A stretch of 64,000 nt of DNA. Source: Rhodamnia argentea. Taxonomy: Eukaryota > Streptophyta > Magnoliopsida > Myrtales > Myrtaceae. Numbering within the stretch: position 1 is the first letter of the stretch; each line of letters starts with the position of its first letter. A program made the position numbers and the translations under genes. The notes beneath the pieces are model-generated. The model did no database searches, had not been told where the DNA came from, and was given only the letters and a program-made list of their open reading frames with translations. Below, in pieces: positions 46,383 through 58,600 of this stretch. The stretch lies in NCBI RefSeq assembly GCF_020921035.1, contig NC_063153.1, positions 12,152,001 to 12,216,000 of the forward strand. Reading direction: 5' to 3'.

Positions 46383-48090
46383 TTCAAAAAATAAGAAAAT
46401 TGAAAGAACTTTGCATTTTGTGAGCTCAAAGCCTAACTAGAGCTAGTCCTGTTCAATGCTTTAATTTATTCTTGCTTTCGTGTGTAGTGGGAACATTGTG
46501 AATTTGCTGCCACAATAAGGACATGCTTTTTGTGGGAATAAAAGCAAAAGACTCATATGCCTTAGTACATCACCCACCGAGGTGACATACAAGTACAAAT
46601 TTTACCTAATTCCATTTGTTTATTGAGTTACAAAGGTTGACAATGAGGAAAAGGGAAAACAAGAATTACAATCATTACAACCTCAAAATGAGGAACGGCT
46701 GTTCTAATCCACAAAGTGAGGGATACAAGATGTGCATGTTTTATTCATGTAAGGAAAGAAAAGTTGTAATTTGGGTTATTTCAAAAAATGAACTTTTAAG
46801 ATGTTACCAGATTGAAAATTTTAACTGAAATTTGAAATCCACGAGAAAGTTATGTGAACACATAATAATATGTGGACTGTTCAAATTATCACGTGGTCCA
46901 TTATAAGCAGTATATAGTTATTATTTATGTTATAGCAATATAAGCAATATTAAGATTTTACTATATAATAGTTTGAGGTTTTAGCAGGGAACCCTTATGT
47001 GTGGATATTGCGCGCATGGCACATGCTTATTCACACCAACAAGAGCAAATGAGTTTATATTTGGTCTACCTACTCGTATTTTAGCCATGCTTACTTGATC
47101 TATACGGTCTTAATGAGGTTGTATTTTGATTCTAGAACTTATCTTCTTAAACTGAGTTTTCTCGTCATAAAAAGATCCCTACATTTCCAATAAAACATGT
47201 AAAGATCCCATTTCATATAAGTTTCTACAATGTCCAATGATGGATCGAAGAGGCCTGCCGCTGGTCGTCGCCTCTCCATGACCAGTTGGTACTTTGTGTG
47301 ATTTTTAAGTAGTGTATGCAACAAGATGTGTGACATTCTCTATAAAATTTCAAATATTTAGCACATCTGAATTGGAAATTTTCAGCATCTCGACCGCCTC
47401 CGAGCTAGGTTCTTGCATTCGCCAAACCAAAAATGTCCAATGAGGAGATCTTGTGTTTATGAACATAGTTAGCACATAGCTACTTGCTATTCAATCTTGC
47501 TTCCTTCGTTATCTCTCGTTCTGTTTTGAAAAAAACATGGGCATAACATTCAACTCAATCAATTCCCATAAATGAACAAAAATCACCTTGTTCGAGTGCC
47601 TACATAATGGCTCGACCCTATCTTGTTCATGTGCAAAAGGAAAGGCTCCACCATTAGAGCAGCATACATGATCCTCAAGGTTCTTTTGAGTGGCAGACAT
47701 TGCGATTTGAACGAGACAAACAATCTCCTTAAAAGTTAGTCATGTGTTCGCATCAATAAATATGTCCAAACGCATACACGTCATACGAATTGAAGTCTAG
47801 CTAACTCCAAGTTTCATAAACCTTTCGCACTACCTAATCAAGCAAGCTCTTCATTTCAATCAAGAAATGGAATGCGCATAACATTTTCTCTTTTTCCTGC
47901 CTGACTATATGCAGGGTGTCCACACATGCATGCCATCCATTGGAACTTAAAAGGGTCGATCATGGAGTCAAATGAATGGAATGCTACGTTTTCAAAAACC
48001 TAAGAATCTTCCAAGCTTGATTCCTACTCGAAGCAAGATGCTACCTCATTGCTGGATTAAAAAGGGAAAAAGATGTGCATGCATTAGCTT

Positions 48091-48129
<39 letters not shown>

Positions 48130-48534
48130 CCCCAACTTATGTGGGCAACTTTGGCTTTTGCAACCAAAGGAGGAGGGAAGGACTTTGGATTGCCAATCCC
48201 TAGAAAGAATTCCCTGTGATTGCTTTGCAGCTTTTGCCTTCTGTCTTCAAAGTACAAACCAAGCAGGGGCAACAATAAGTGATGGAGATGATATTTGTCT
48301 AACGTTCGAAAAAAGAGGAGGCCAGAGAAAAGGACCAATCAGCAAACCCCACACCTGTTTGAATTGGAGTTCCATGTCACTTTCCTTCTTTCTTTTTTTT
48401 GTTTTGTTTTGGGTTTTACATGTGGGGGTTTTCATTCAAATGAACTCAACACATTCTTAGGTTCATTTCCCCCAATCACTCCTAAAGGAACTTCTCCATT
48501 CTCAAAACAATTTGGCCAATAAATAAATGCATTT
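46383..48534. other. Intergenic
   Basis: No supported gene. AT-rich; GA microsatellite at 48094-48128. Confidence 0.4.
48094..48128. repeat. (GA)n microsatellite
   Basis: About 17 uninterrupted GA units. Confidence 0.9.
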
Positions 48535-48839
48535 TTAATACCATAAAAAATCACAAATCGGTTTATTTGTGACAAATTCACTCTTCGTTAATTTCCGTCA
48601 AATATTACTATCAAATTGTTGAGTTGGATGACACATGGCAATTGATGAGTGTACCGGATTAAGATTTATACCCTTCGTTTGTCACAAGTCTACCGATTTG
48701 GAGTTTTTCGTGATAATAACCCAATCTAACGGAAACCAATTTATCACGTTTAATCGGTTTGGGATATATGGTGATCAAAAAATTAGTTTGTGATAAATTT
48801 GTTATAAGTGTATCAGTTTGAGAGTTTTTGTAGTATTAA
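48535..48839. repeat. Foldback element, family E
   Basis: The left end ttaataccataaaaaatc and tttgtgacaaattcac is mirrored by gtgataaatttgtta and gagtttttgtagtatta. Internal phrases on both sides share gtttgtcacaag/tttatcacgtt and accgatttgg/aatcggttt. No ORF. Ends placed to within a few bases. Confidence 0.6.
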
Positions 48840-49696
48840 TCCTAAATAAATAACAATTCTCTTAAGTCCTTTCTTTCCTTTTAAGTGTTAAAGCTGTTAT
48901 GTTATGAAATGAAGGGAAATTAAGACAGAAAATGAAATTTCAGTTGATGAGAGTATTAATAACTAAAGACTATCATTGGGCTTCGTGAAGATGGCCCGTG
49001 GAAACTTGGGCCGAGTACCCTGTGCCTCGTTAGCTGGCTCGCGATGATCGATATGTCTTGGGTCGATATAAATGGGCTAACTGTGCACTCAACCATGAAG
49101 GTCCAGCCATTGGAGAAAAAAAGTGAAAAACTTGATGATGAATTAACAAAAAAAATCCATCAAAGGCAGTTAGAGCTTACTGCTCAAAGGGTCATACTCA
49201 TATCTATCTGATAACATTAGTTGAATCACCCTCAGGATGAACACAATGGAAACATCATTTTCACTTTAGTGGTTATTCTTTACTTTGTTCAGTGTTGCAT
49301 TCACATGATTGACTTCCAAGCTATGGATTGGCTATGCCTTTCACTTGTGCATCAGATCAGTCATAAACCTTCCCAATTCCGCGATTCAACTGACGAGATA
49401 ACGAGAATAACATCCGTGTAAATGAATAGCAAACTGAGGAGTGCCCACAGATGGATCAAAGGGAAAAAGCTTTCATTCAGTTCAGCATTGATTTTTCGAT
49501 TTCTGTAAACAGTTGAAGCAAGCCTAACATATGGGGGAAGGACAAATGAGACGGATTTGAACAGCAAGTCGATTCTTCTAACAATTGCTTGATGGATTTC
49601 TTCCTTTGAATAAGATTCATGGTTAAATCTTTTTCACAGCAACTCAAGATCTCCCTTTCCTGTACAGCCATTCCCATCAGACCGAGGCTTGACCCC
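48840..49696. other. Intergenic and probable 3' UTR of the thermospermine synthase gene
   Basis: No other gene seen. The last few hundred bases before 49697 (on the minus strand, after the stop) may be 3' UTR. Confidence 0.35.
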
Positions 49697-52600
49697 TCAG
49701 CAGCGGTATGCCACACCATGTCCATGTACAAATCTTGCATCTTCTTCTGTGTAGACGTGGGTTTCCTTCAAAAGCCTGAAAGAAACACGGAAGCTCAATG
49801 ACATCAAAACCTGTATGCGATGGTCTCGTGAAGAGAAATGGCGTCAATGACACTTTTCGATTGGCACAGGTAGCAGGATGAACCGTTCACTTACGAGGTC
49901 AAAACCATCTTGTTCAGGGTGGCCAAAGAAAGGAATGAGGCACCAGTGAGATAGAGCAGGTCCCCGTCGATTCTCTTTTCTATCCTCCTATCAATTTCCT
50001 TGGCATCCACAGAGAACGGTTCATCGGAGGCCTGATTCAAGAAACCCCATCAAGAATGTGATGCAGAAGATGAAGTAAAAAGTCAACTAGCTGAATGATT
50101 TCGAGCAAGCAAAGATGTACCATGACCCATCCCCATGTATCAGCAAAAGAAGGCACATGGGCCGTATAAGGAATGACATCTGCAGAAAGACGACAAGGCA
50201 CGGTCCATTACATGTCTTATTACACTGATTTTGCAGGCTTAGTAGCTCGGTGTACAACGAATAAACAAGCAAGGTCTAGGCTGGTGGGGTGAATTACATT
50301 TGAAAACTTGCTTAATTGTATTGTATATCGATGAGAAGACCTCCTTGTGGGTGAAAATGCCTGCTGGTCCTGCCTGCGCAATAAGAAAGTCACAACTCAA
50401 CATTCACAGACCAGCAAAGAGAGTTACAATAATCAAATTTTTGTCAATTGTGAGACTAATTCTTTCACAACCATATGAAAGATATTTTTTGTTTTTCTGG
50501 AGCTGAAAGAGATTTTGGAAATCTCATGTTATTCAAGCAGAGATACGGTGAAACTGTGAGAAAGATACCACCTGAGTGACAAATATGCCATTCTTATTGA
50601 GCTTAGGCTTGATGATCTTCTCGTAGAATGACTTGGTGTAGAGCTGATAGCACGGTCCTCCTTCAACTGGATCGGCTAGATCTCCAACTATGATGTCAAA
50701 CTTACCTTTCCTACTCTCCAGCTCGGCCCTTTAACGGTAATATTCGGTTGATCAGCTTAAGTTTAACATTGTCAAACTGATCTACTACAGATGAAATGCA
50801 CAGGACTTACTTTGCGTCGTTTATGACTAATTTCAGCTTCTCGCTAGAAAAGGCCTCACGATTTTCAGTCAGATGCTTCTTGCAAAAATCGACCACTTCC
50901 TGCAGTTCATCAGAGAAGAATGTTTGCAAAAACATACTCATTTTGCATATGAAGTGTAAGCATCTACGAGAATTTAGTGTAGTCATTGATATTTAATATG
51001 GATCTAAAGAAAAGCAATTTCGTTTGTCAATGAGAAGTTTCACCTTTTATAGTCCTCACATCGACCGATCTAAGTCGAGACGACATCTTCAACTATATAA
51101 TAAAATACTGGACAACTACAAGACATCTGTTAAAAGTCTTAAATTGAACCTTGAGGTATCAGATTTGGCTTGGCTCAATGACTAAATTTAGACTGCACAA
51201 TGTCCTTGCAATTCTTGATTTAATTTGAATTCAAGACTCTTTACACTTCATGCAAACATGATGTTAACCTAGCAAACTTCAAACTGAGAAAACATAATTT
51301 GTCGGAGTTACCTGGTCGATGTCACACATGACCACTTCTTCAATTGACAAGTGCTTAAGTGCTTCTCTTGCTGCTGAACCCTCGCCCCCTCCCATTATAA
51401 ACAGTGTTTTTGGGCTAACATGAGAATTAATGCATTAAAGTTAAAAGCAGTTGATCAAGAAAACATATAAACAAGCTAACTTATGGATTTAAGATGAAAC
51501 TGGGACACTGAAGCGCAGGCATCTTGATATAGACTTCTCGAAAATCAATGCACTTGCCATCATAGTGAAAACTTTTGTCTATGAGAATTACAGATAAAAC
51601 TTATAACACTATCTTAAAATTGAATTCAGAGACCAAGTAAAAGATTGTATCAATGAGCACAAAGCACCATAGTAGTACACGCGGTCTTATATATAAAAAT
51701 ACCATCAGAATCAAATTTAAAAACTATTTGAAACTTTCAAGCAATGTGGCAAACAAAAAGAGGGAGGTTTGATCCCCGAGAGAGAAATGAGAAAGGACTT
51801 ATGATTGAGGTCATGAAAAGTGAATACAACTTCCTGTAGAGGACTTACTTTGGATGACATAACAGAGGAGGGTGAATCAAGCATTCATGGTATATGAACT
51901 CATCCTTTTCGGCACTCTGCATTTTCCCATCTATCAACAAGACCTAAAACCAAGCAGCACATTACAGTTTGTTCACCGTGTTGACCACCATACCGGGAGC
52001 AAGAGAAACAGAACAGACCTTCCCAAATCGCTTGGTGTCCAGAAGAGCTATCTGCTGATAAGCACTTGTCCCTCTATGTAGCACTCTAGAGAAATGGATG
52101 GAGAGAGTCAGTTGTCCAAATTGCTCTTTCGCAAAACCATATGAAAAATAGACCCCCGAATTAAACAGAGAATGCTGGATTGATCATGAAAGATTGTGAC
52201 AACTTTCCAGATGCTGGAGAGTAAACAAATCTAAAATTTTTGCAAATATGCAAATCAATCAACACTGCATACGTGTATACTATTCTTGTGCCGGTGCATT
52301 AAAGAAACGGAATAGAGAAACAAACTATGCGCAGTATCGAGATCAACATGATTTGATGATTACGACTTAGTGTTTCATAATTTTTCCTGCTGTGGAAGAG
52401 CAAGACTTCATCGATAATCAGACAGATCCATCTAATGCAATTAGTAAACATATCTTCCACCATAGCGGTAGAAGGATGGTGGTGAGGAAATTACATACTC
52501 GATTAAACGCACTGGCGCTACAAAGGTATATATAACAATGCTTATATGGAAAAATAAATGTGAAAGCTAGACCCTGCATGGTTTTAGCAATGTTATGTAA

Positions 52601-52971
52601 CAGTCATTTCTTGGACAAAAGTCTCATGGAGCATCCAAATACCAACTGTGCAGACCAATAATCTCTGATGATAGAAAACTCAAGCATAACCTGTTCCTAA
52701 AGACTGATAAACTAATCACCCTCAATCTTCATACAAGTACATACGTTTCTTGGATATCTAGAGACGTGGTGACATGAACAGTTCAAGTAGATTAGAACAC
52801 CGAAATATGAGCAGACCTCTCCAAAGTAAAAGACCATTTGAGATCATCATCTATCTGCTCCTCAAACCAGACGCAACCATCGGCAGGACTCTCCTCCACA
52901 TTCCTCTCACCCTCATTGCCGGTCTTGGAGAACCCATTGGTGTGCAAGATTGCAAGACTTTCGGTACCCAT
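49697..52971 (-). CDS. ACL5: Thermospermine synthase, ACAULIS5-type (338 aa, 10 exons)
   Basis: Makes thermospermine from spermidine and decarboxylated S-adenosylmethionine; in plants this limits auxin-driven xylem differentiation. Minus-strand exons: 52817-52971, 52019-52085, 51849-51943, 51312-51414, 50811-50899, 50572-50728, 50298-50373, 50121-50179, 49895-50031, 49697-49775; all GT-AG, sum 1017 bp in frame. N-terminus: [15 protein letters not shown]; then [37 protein letters not shown]. dcSAM-binding GGGEGS is residues 114-119; DID 137-139. Catalytic-loop DLADP is 186-190, followed by [15 protein letters not shown]. The stretch [10 protein letters not shown] and the C-terminal [17 protein letters not shown] are ACL5 hallmarks that separate it from spermidine synthases. 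The Arabidopsis protein has nearly the same length. The start ATG is at 52971; a TTG lies just before it and is not a start. Confidence 0.94.
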
Positions 52972-53176
52972 CTCCAAGAATCAAAATAAATCCCCAAAAT
53001 CCACCCCCCCCAAAAAAAAGCAGGTAAACAGCAAAAAAAAAAACTACCCACACAAGCCCAAAACGAATGTGAAAGGAAGAGACCTTCTTTGTGCCCCTTT
53101 TGAAGTAATGGGAGAAGAACAGGAAAAGGAGATGGGGGGTGAGAGTTTTGGAGCTCAAATGGTCTCATCTTTATAG
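52972..53176 (-). promoter_or_regulatory. 5' leader and TATA-like box of the thermospermine synthase gene
   Basis: On the minus strand ctataaag lies at about 53168-53175, ~200 bases before the ATG. The leader downstream of it contains homopolymer runs (G run at about 53006-53012, T runs at 53032-53043) and no upstream ATG, so scanning would reach 52971 directly. Confidence 0.5.
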
Positions 53177-54923
53177 CAGGAGGAGAGGAGAGGCGATGAA
53201 GCGCCAAGAAAAGAGGGGGAGCTGCACTCATCCGAACCAGGCAAGGGGGTGACGACACTAATGATTGTGTCACAGTGCAGGCTCACGGGCTATCTGCAAC
53301 ATCGCATCTTCTCACTTGCCACTCAAAAAGTTCACATCTTTCATGGATATGATTCGGCATGGAAACTACTCGGGAAGTTTAAGAATAAGAAATTGTATTT
53401 GGGCAAATGTTTAAGAGATACGTATTATAAGCACATATCGATACAACATAATGTTTCCTCTACAATTTCTTTTCTCTTCCCTTCCCTCCATTTCTTTTGT
53501 TCTCTCTTCCACACACCAAACCACCCCCCTCCCCCCTTCCTTTCCTTTCAACCCCATCCTGTTTCCACGCATAGCATGAATTAAAAACATGTTCTTTCTT
53601 CTGATATAAACGATCTTTGCGCGCTTGACAGGATCAATGTTCGGCGCATGAGAACATGGTGGATTTTCTTAAGAGCCGTCCTCAATCGCTTGATGTGTTG
53701 ACTTGATATGCCATGGTTAATCATTTCGTTGATCTTGTGCTTTTTCTAGTACGACTTCAAGAATTAAATCTCTTTTTTTCCACGATTTCACAGAAGATCC
53801 TTATCGAATGTCATGTCGGTGTGATGCATGCGAAGTATAGATGAGAGTTGTGGCTAAAATCTCAGAGTCTCTCTGCAATTTTAAGGTTGCGCAGCGCAGG
53901 GGGATGGCGCGGGGGATGTTTGGTTTCGTAGAAGCAGAGCACGCGGGTGGGGGGTGGAGGATTTGCTTTGCCGGCGAGGGAACCTCGGGAAAACGACAGC
54001 ATTCCTAGGGGGAGCTCTCGCGCGCGTGGGATAATGGGCGGGGCCCACCACCTCCACGCGGGCAGCGCTTTTGGTGCACGTGTCACGACGCGAGTGGGCG
54101 CTGGCGCTGGTGGCGGACTGTGCAGTGCGATCGATTTTTTTGTTCTTTTTTTTTTTAAAATGTGTGCTTTTTGAAGGGCGATGGAGATGGGGAAAGTGGC
54201 TTGGTGGGTTGTAGTACAGCCCACTAGCCACGAGCATGTCTACCTTGTATCATGCAATATTCCACCTTCTTTCCCTCTTTTTAAAATTTTAAATTAGTAT
54301 TCAGGCACACGCTACGGTCCGTGTACGTATATAGAATCAATGGTCCTATACAAAAAAAGAAGAAGAAGAAAAGAATAAGGTAATTACGAATGCAAGAGAA
54401 ACAGAACAGACCTTCTCCCTTCCCGATTTAACCTAATTTAATAAATAATGTAACGGATCGCAAGCAAGAGAAGCGTAACGGACCTTATCGATAGTCGATA
54501 AATTCTAGTGACCCAATTTGACAAATAACATGACCAGAACTTTTTTTTTTGCCTTCTAAATAATGTAGATAAGTATTGGAAACGATGGCATTTGACTTTT
54601 AAGTTCAAGCATGTGAAATGCTTTGGTGAAAATTTCTGATCAACCTCATCTAGTGTACTAGGTCCCCATTAGGGCAAAAAGGAAAGAGACGAGGAGGAGG
54701 AGGAGGAGGAGGAGGAGGGGGGGAAAAGAAAAATCTTGGCCTATAGTGGTGGAGTGGGGGCGAGGGGGAAGGGGGCCCACCAAAGATTGCGGGGCTGGGG
54801 TGGGGAAACAGGCCTGGGGTCGAGCGTGGGGTGATCCCACTAAAACGAGATTTTGATCGTGGAGAGGCCACTCCCCATCAACGTCCATCATCATCATCAC
54901 CACCATCACCATTCTTCCTTACC

Positions 54924-54969
<46 letters not shown>

Positions 54970-55302
54970 CTATTTGCGTGCATGGGATTGGCTTCCCGTT
55001 TCTTTATTTTGTTTTGGCTCGAGCAAGATGGGTCAATGACTTATTTACCATTCCACTAAATGGTTATCCTTAATGGGTACCCAATTTAGGTTTCTTTTCC
55101 CCCATTCGACTGAACAGCTTATGTGTGACCATCTTAAGTAATCAATCGCGATATGTCCGAGTCTCGATGCGTTTCAAAAAGATAGAGTAGAACATAAGAT
55201 AGTTCTGGAGAGCAAGCACGTAGGTTGTTGATCCGCGCATGTCCCCAGCATTATGCAAGGCGTGAGCAAAGGAGTATAAGAGCATCTTACAGTCTTTGCA
55301 CC
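53177..55302. other. Intergenic with GC-rich island and simple repeats
   Basis: 53880-54130 is GC-rich with several cgcgcg/cacgcg patches; no clear ORF or family. 54694-54718 is a GAG tract followed by a G run; 54928-54966 a CT microsatellite. The last two flank a CG-poor, purine-skewed segment that gives Pro/Ser-rich spurious frames. Confidence 0.4.
54928..54966. repeat. (CT)n microsatellite
   Basis: About 19 uninterrupted CT units. Confidence 0.9.
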
Positions 55303-55655
55303 GGAAAAATTGCCCGGAAAAGTACTAAACTCGTTGCCCTTTTCGTCACTTCAGCTCTAAATCTTTTTAATTTTGCCAATTTTTTAGAATGATTTTGATT
55401 TAGTCCATGGCCTATTAAGTCCAAAACATTTTTAATTTTTACCAATTAAGTCTTGTTGGCAAGAAATAGCTGGTGTAGTGATGTCGTCCTATGTGGCATG
55501 GCCGACTCTGACGTCGAGAATTTTTATTTTGAATTTTCTTTAATTTTTTTAATTTTTTATTTCTTTGTTTATTTTTTTTTTCTTAGTTGTTGGCAAAGGT
55601 TTATGACTAAATTGGCAAGAGTGCAATAGGTTTGGGATTTTTTGGACAATTTTTC
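55303..55655. repeat. Foldback element, family B, copy 3
   Basis: The left end ggaaaaattgcccggaaaag and ttttaattttgccaatttt is mirrored by aaattggcaagagtgcaat and ggacaatttttc. The centre has ctatgtggcatggccgac, as in the other B copies. A GA tract at 55752-55778 lies just outside. Confidence 0.65.
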
Positions 55656-58600
55656 TTCTTTACATTGATAATGAGCAAATTTGTTGATCTATTGCCATAT
55701 GAATTTAGCATAATTAATAGATTGAGTAAGGACAAGATTGTCAAGCAACACTAGAGAGAAAGAGAGAGAGAGAGAGAGCAAACAAAAGGAAGTGCTCTTT
55801 AGAGATGTCTCACCTTTTCTTGTAATGGGGGAACCGGGTGCAAGAAAGCCCCTTTTTAGATCTTTGTTCTTTTCCTAATAATTCATTTGTTAGGGCGGCT
55901 GATAATAGCAATAATAATAACCCCCACCTTTAATTTATCAACCTTTTTTCTTTTCTTTCCCCTTGAAAGTCAAGAGGATTTTATAATACAAGAGGAAGTG
56001 CCGTGATATGGTTTTGAGTCAAAGCTTTTGTAACCATCTTATCTTTTCACGAAGGGTCAACACATTGGTCCGAATGCCTTATGATATTCCTTGTCGGGGT
56101 CCTTCGTTATCTCAAAAGGCTCGAAGTTGAAATTCCCACTCTAGCTACTCAGTATGAAAAGGCAAAAAAAAAAAAAAAAAAAAAACCAAAAATAAGAGAA
56201 AGGGAAAAAGAAAAATATCAAGGATGTGTGGCTATTGATTTGCAATCGTTGAAAAAGAGAAGCCTTCAATGCTTATAAGGTCAGATTTTATTAACTTTTG
56301 ATTTATTTACTAGATCACATAACTCTTAACATGACATCATTAGCATCGCTATCGGGATCATATACGACTGTTGATTCTGGCCATATGATTCGAATAAATT
56401 CCAGACATTGGCGGTAGGCTTCTGTTAAGTGAATTGCTAATCTCCTCAATTTCGAGCAAAGTTATCGATTTGCTACCAGTCTATCATTTGATGTGTATCT
56501 ACCGATTCAGTCAATTCAAAATTGTATGCATTCACCTATCAATGATTTGATCCTATCATATTTTATGATTTATTTTGGTGGCTACAGAATGATTAGAAGT
56601 AAGTTAACATAATTAACACAACAAATGAATATCTGTAATTTATAATTGACTGTATCTATATTTTAAAAAAAAAGGAAATTATACATTCTTATGAATAGAG
56701 ATCATCACATGTTTTCTTTATCTGAAATCATTATTTTGACGAAAAAAAATCGAATTTTAAGTACTTTGCAGAGTCTTACAGGTCGATTCGATTCTATATT
56801 CACAAATCAGAAACTTACGATTTCTATTCGCTACGGACATCTCGATTTAACAACTTCGATCATGAGCATCAAAATAATAGACTTGGAATAAGGTTTACCC
56901 ACATCGCCAATCTCGACCTACCTAGACCTAAAAAAAAAAAAATGAAGAAACTATAATTAACCTATCAAGTTCCTTCTTCTACTATATCGATGCCTCGTGA
57001 ACGGTCGAGAAATGGCGATTACCCAAGTTAAGATCATGTTTCAGGGTAATCCTGATAAAACCCTTCAAAGATAAGAGAGAATCTTAGTAACTTCTCACCA
57101 TGCATTAACTACTATCCCTAGAAGAAGTGAGCATTTTGAGGAAAACGACTCTCTTCCACTTCCCCGAACATAGTCGCCCACTCTAAACATGATGTCTTAT
57201 TCTCAACAAGAGAAGAAAAATATATTTTAAGACAAGAAGCCCCGTCTTCACTTCCACTCTCATAGGACAAGGGTCCATAGAAAAATGGGGGGTGGCCACG
57301 AATCATTCCCCAGCCACATCCGAAGCCATGCGTGCAAAGTCCCCACTAATTTCTGTAAGCCAAAACAGCGAGGATGATCCGAACAGCAAAGGCTAGCCAG
57401 GTAGATGGGGGGGAGGAGACAAGAAGACAAAGTCCATCATCACTTTTCCATGGTGTGGTGTGCGCGTGTGCGGTCGCTTGGGGTTTGGCCGCTTGGTGCT
57501 CCAACATCACGCACGCAGAATCTCTGCGTATTATAGATTTTTTGGTGATGCTGTGGAAAGAGGTCCTGCGTACACGTGCTTATTGCCCCCGGGCTCTCAG
57601 CTTGAAGATGACCCCACCGTCAATGGTGCCGCAACGAGTGATGGGTGTTTGCTAAAGAGGGCGCGCTATTCTTTCGTGGGGGGTTTTTCGATCTCGATAC
57701 TCGAGCTCGACGTCGAGTCGAATGCTCGAGGCGCTCGAGTTCATCCTCGAGGAGAGACGGTTGCCTAACAAAGTCGTTGCGCCGGCTGTATTGGTGTATC
57801 TCGGGCCGAGATTTGCTCGTGCAAAAGGCGACGGCAGGATAGAAGAGAGGAAGTTGCGAGTCGATTTCGTGGAGCACGATGAAGATTTTAGGAGATGTAG
57901 ATCACGGCACCCAAATCGTTTTCGGTGACTTTTCACCACTAACATGTGGGCGGATGATGGATGCCACTGTTGTGTGAAAGGTGAAAGCTTTACTTGCCAT
58001 GGTCTTGCTTGACATTCTTGGTCAGATCCCTGTCGCTGAAATCTTGTATAAACCTTCTAATGATGAAGCGATATTACAAGATTCACCCATTTCGCCACCG
58101 AACGAAAGGATTTCTTTTATGAGTCGTTGATGGCATCTCAAGAGTCTTGCCCGGACATGAAAAAAATGTGGTCTTCAGCAATCAATCTGGGGAATGAAGT
58201 ACTTTTCTAAGCACGCATGATTCGCAACGTATGATGTTTTTGACATTATTCTTGCCAGACAGGCGCGTAATGATGAGCGAGCAAAGACTAGTTGTCATTG
58301 CTCATCACTGAATGAGAAAAAATTGTCAAAAACAAGTCTAATTTGGCTAAATTTCAATTGTTTACGTAAGTCTCCCATGGATTCAGGATTCACTTTCGAT
58401 GAGCCGATTCGACACGAGGGAAAAGGCTCAGTTAAAGTGTGCGTCCGCATGCTCATGTCTGCGCGCACAACTCCTCGAGGTACCATTGGTAAGCTAAGAT
58501 TAAAAGGTTGGAAATTCTATAGCAGCCGTTGACGCCTGAAAAGGAAAAGGAAAAAATGGAAGAGAAGGATCGATAGTGCTGCATCTTGACAATTGCTTCA

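Noticed and set aside
57374..57945. Cluster of overlapping ORFs on both strands in a GC-rich patch
   Set aside because: No recognisable domain and all frames are similarly open; the coding claim cannot be supported.
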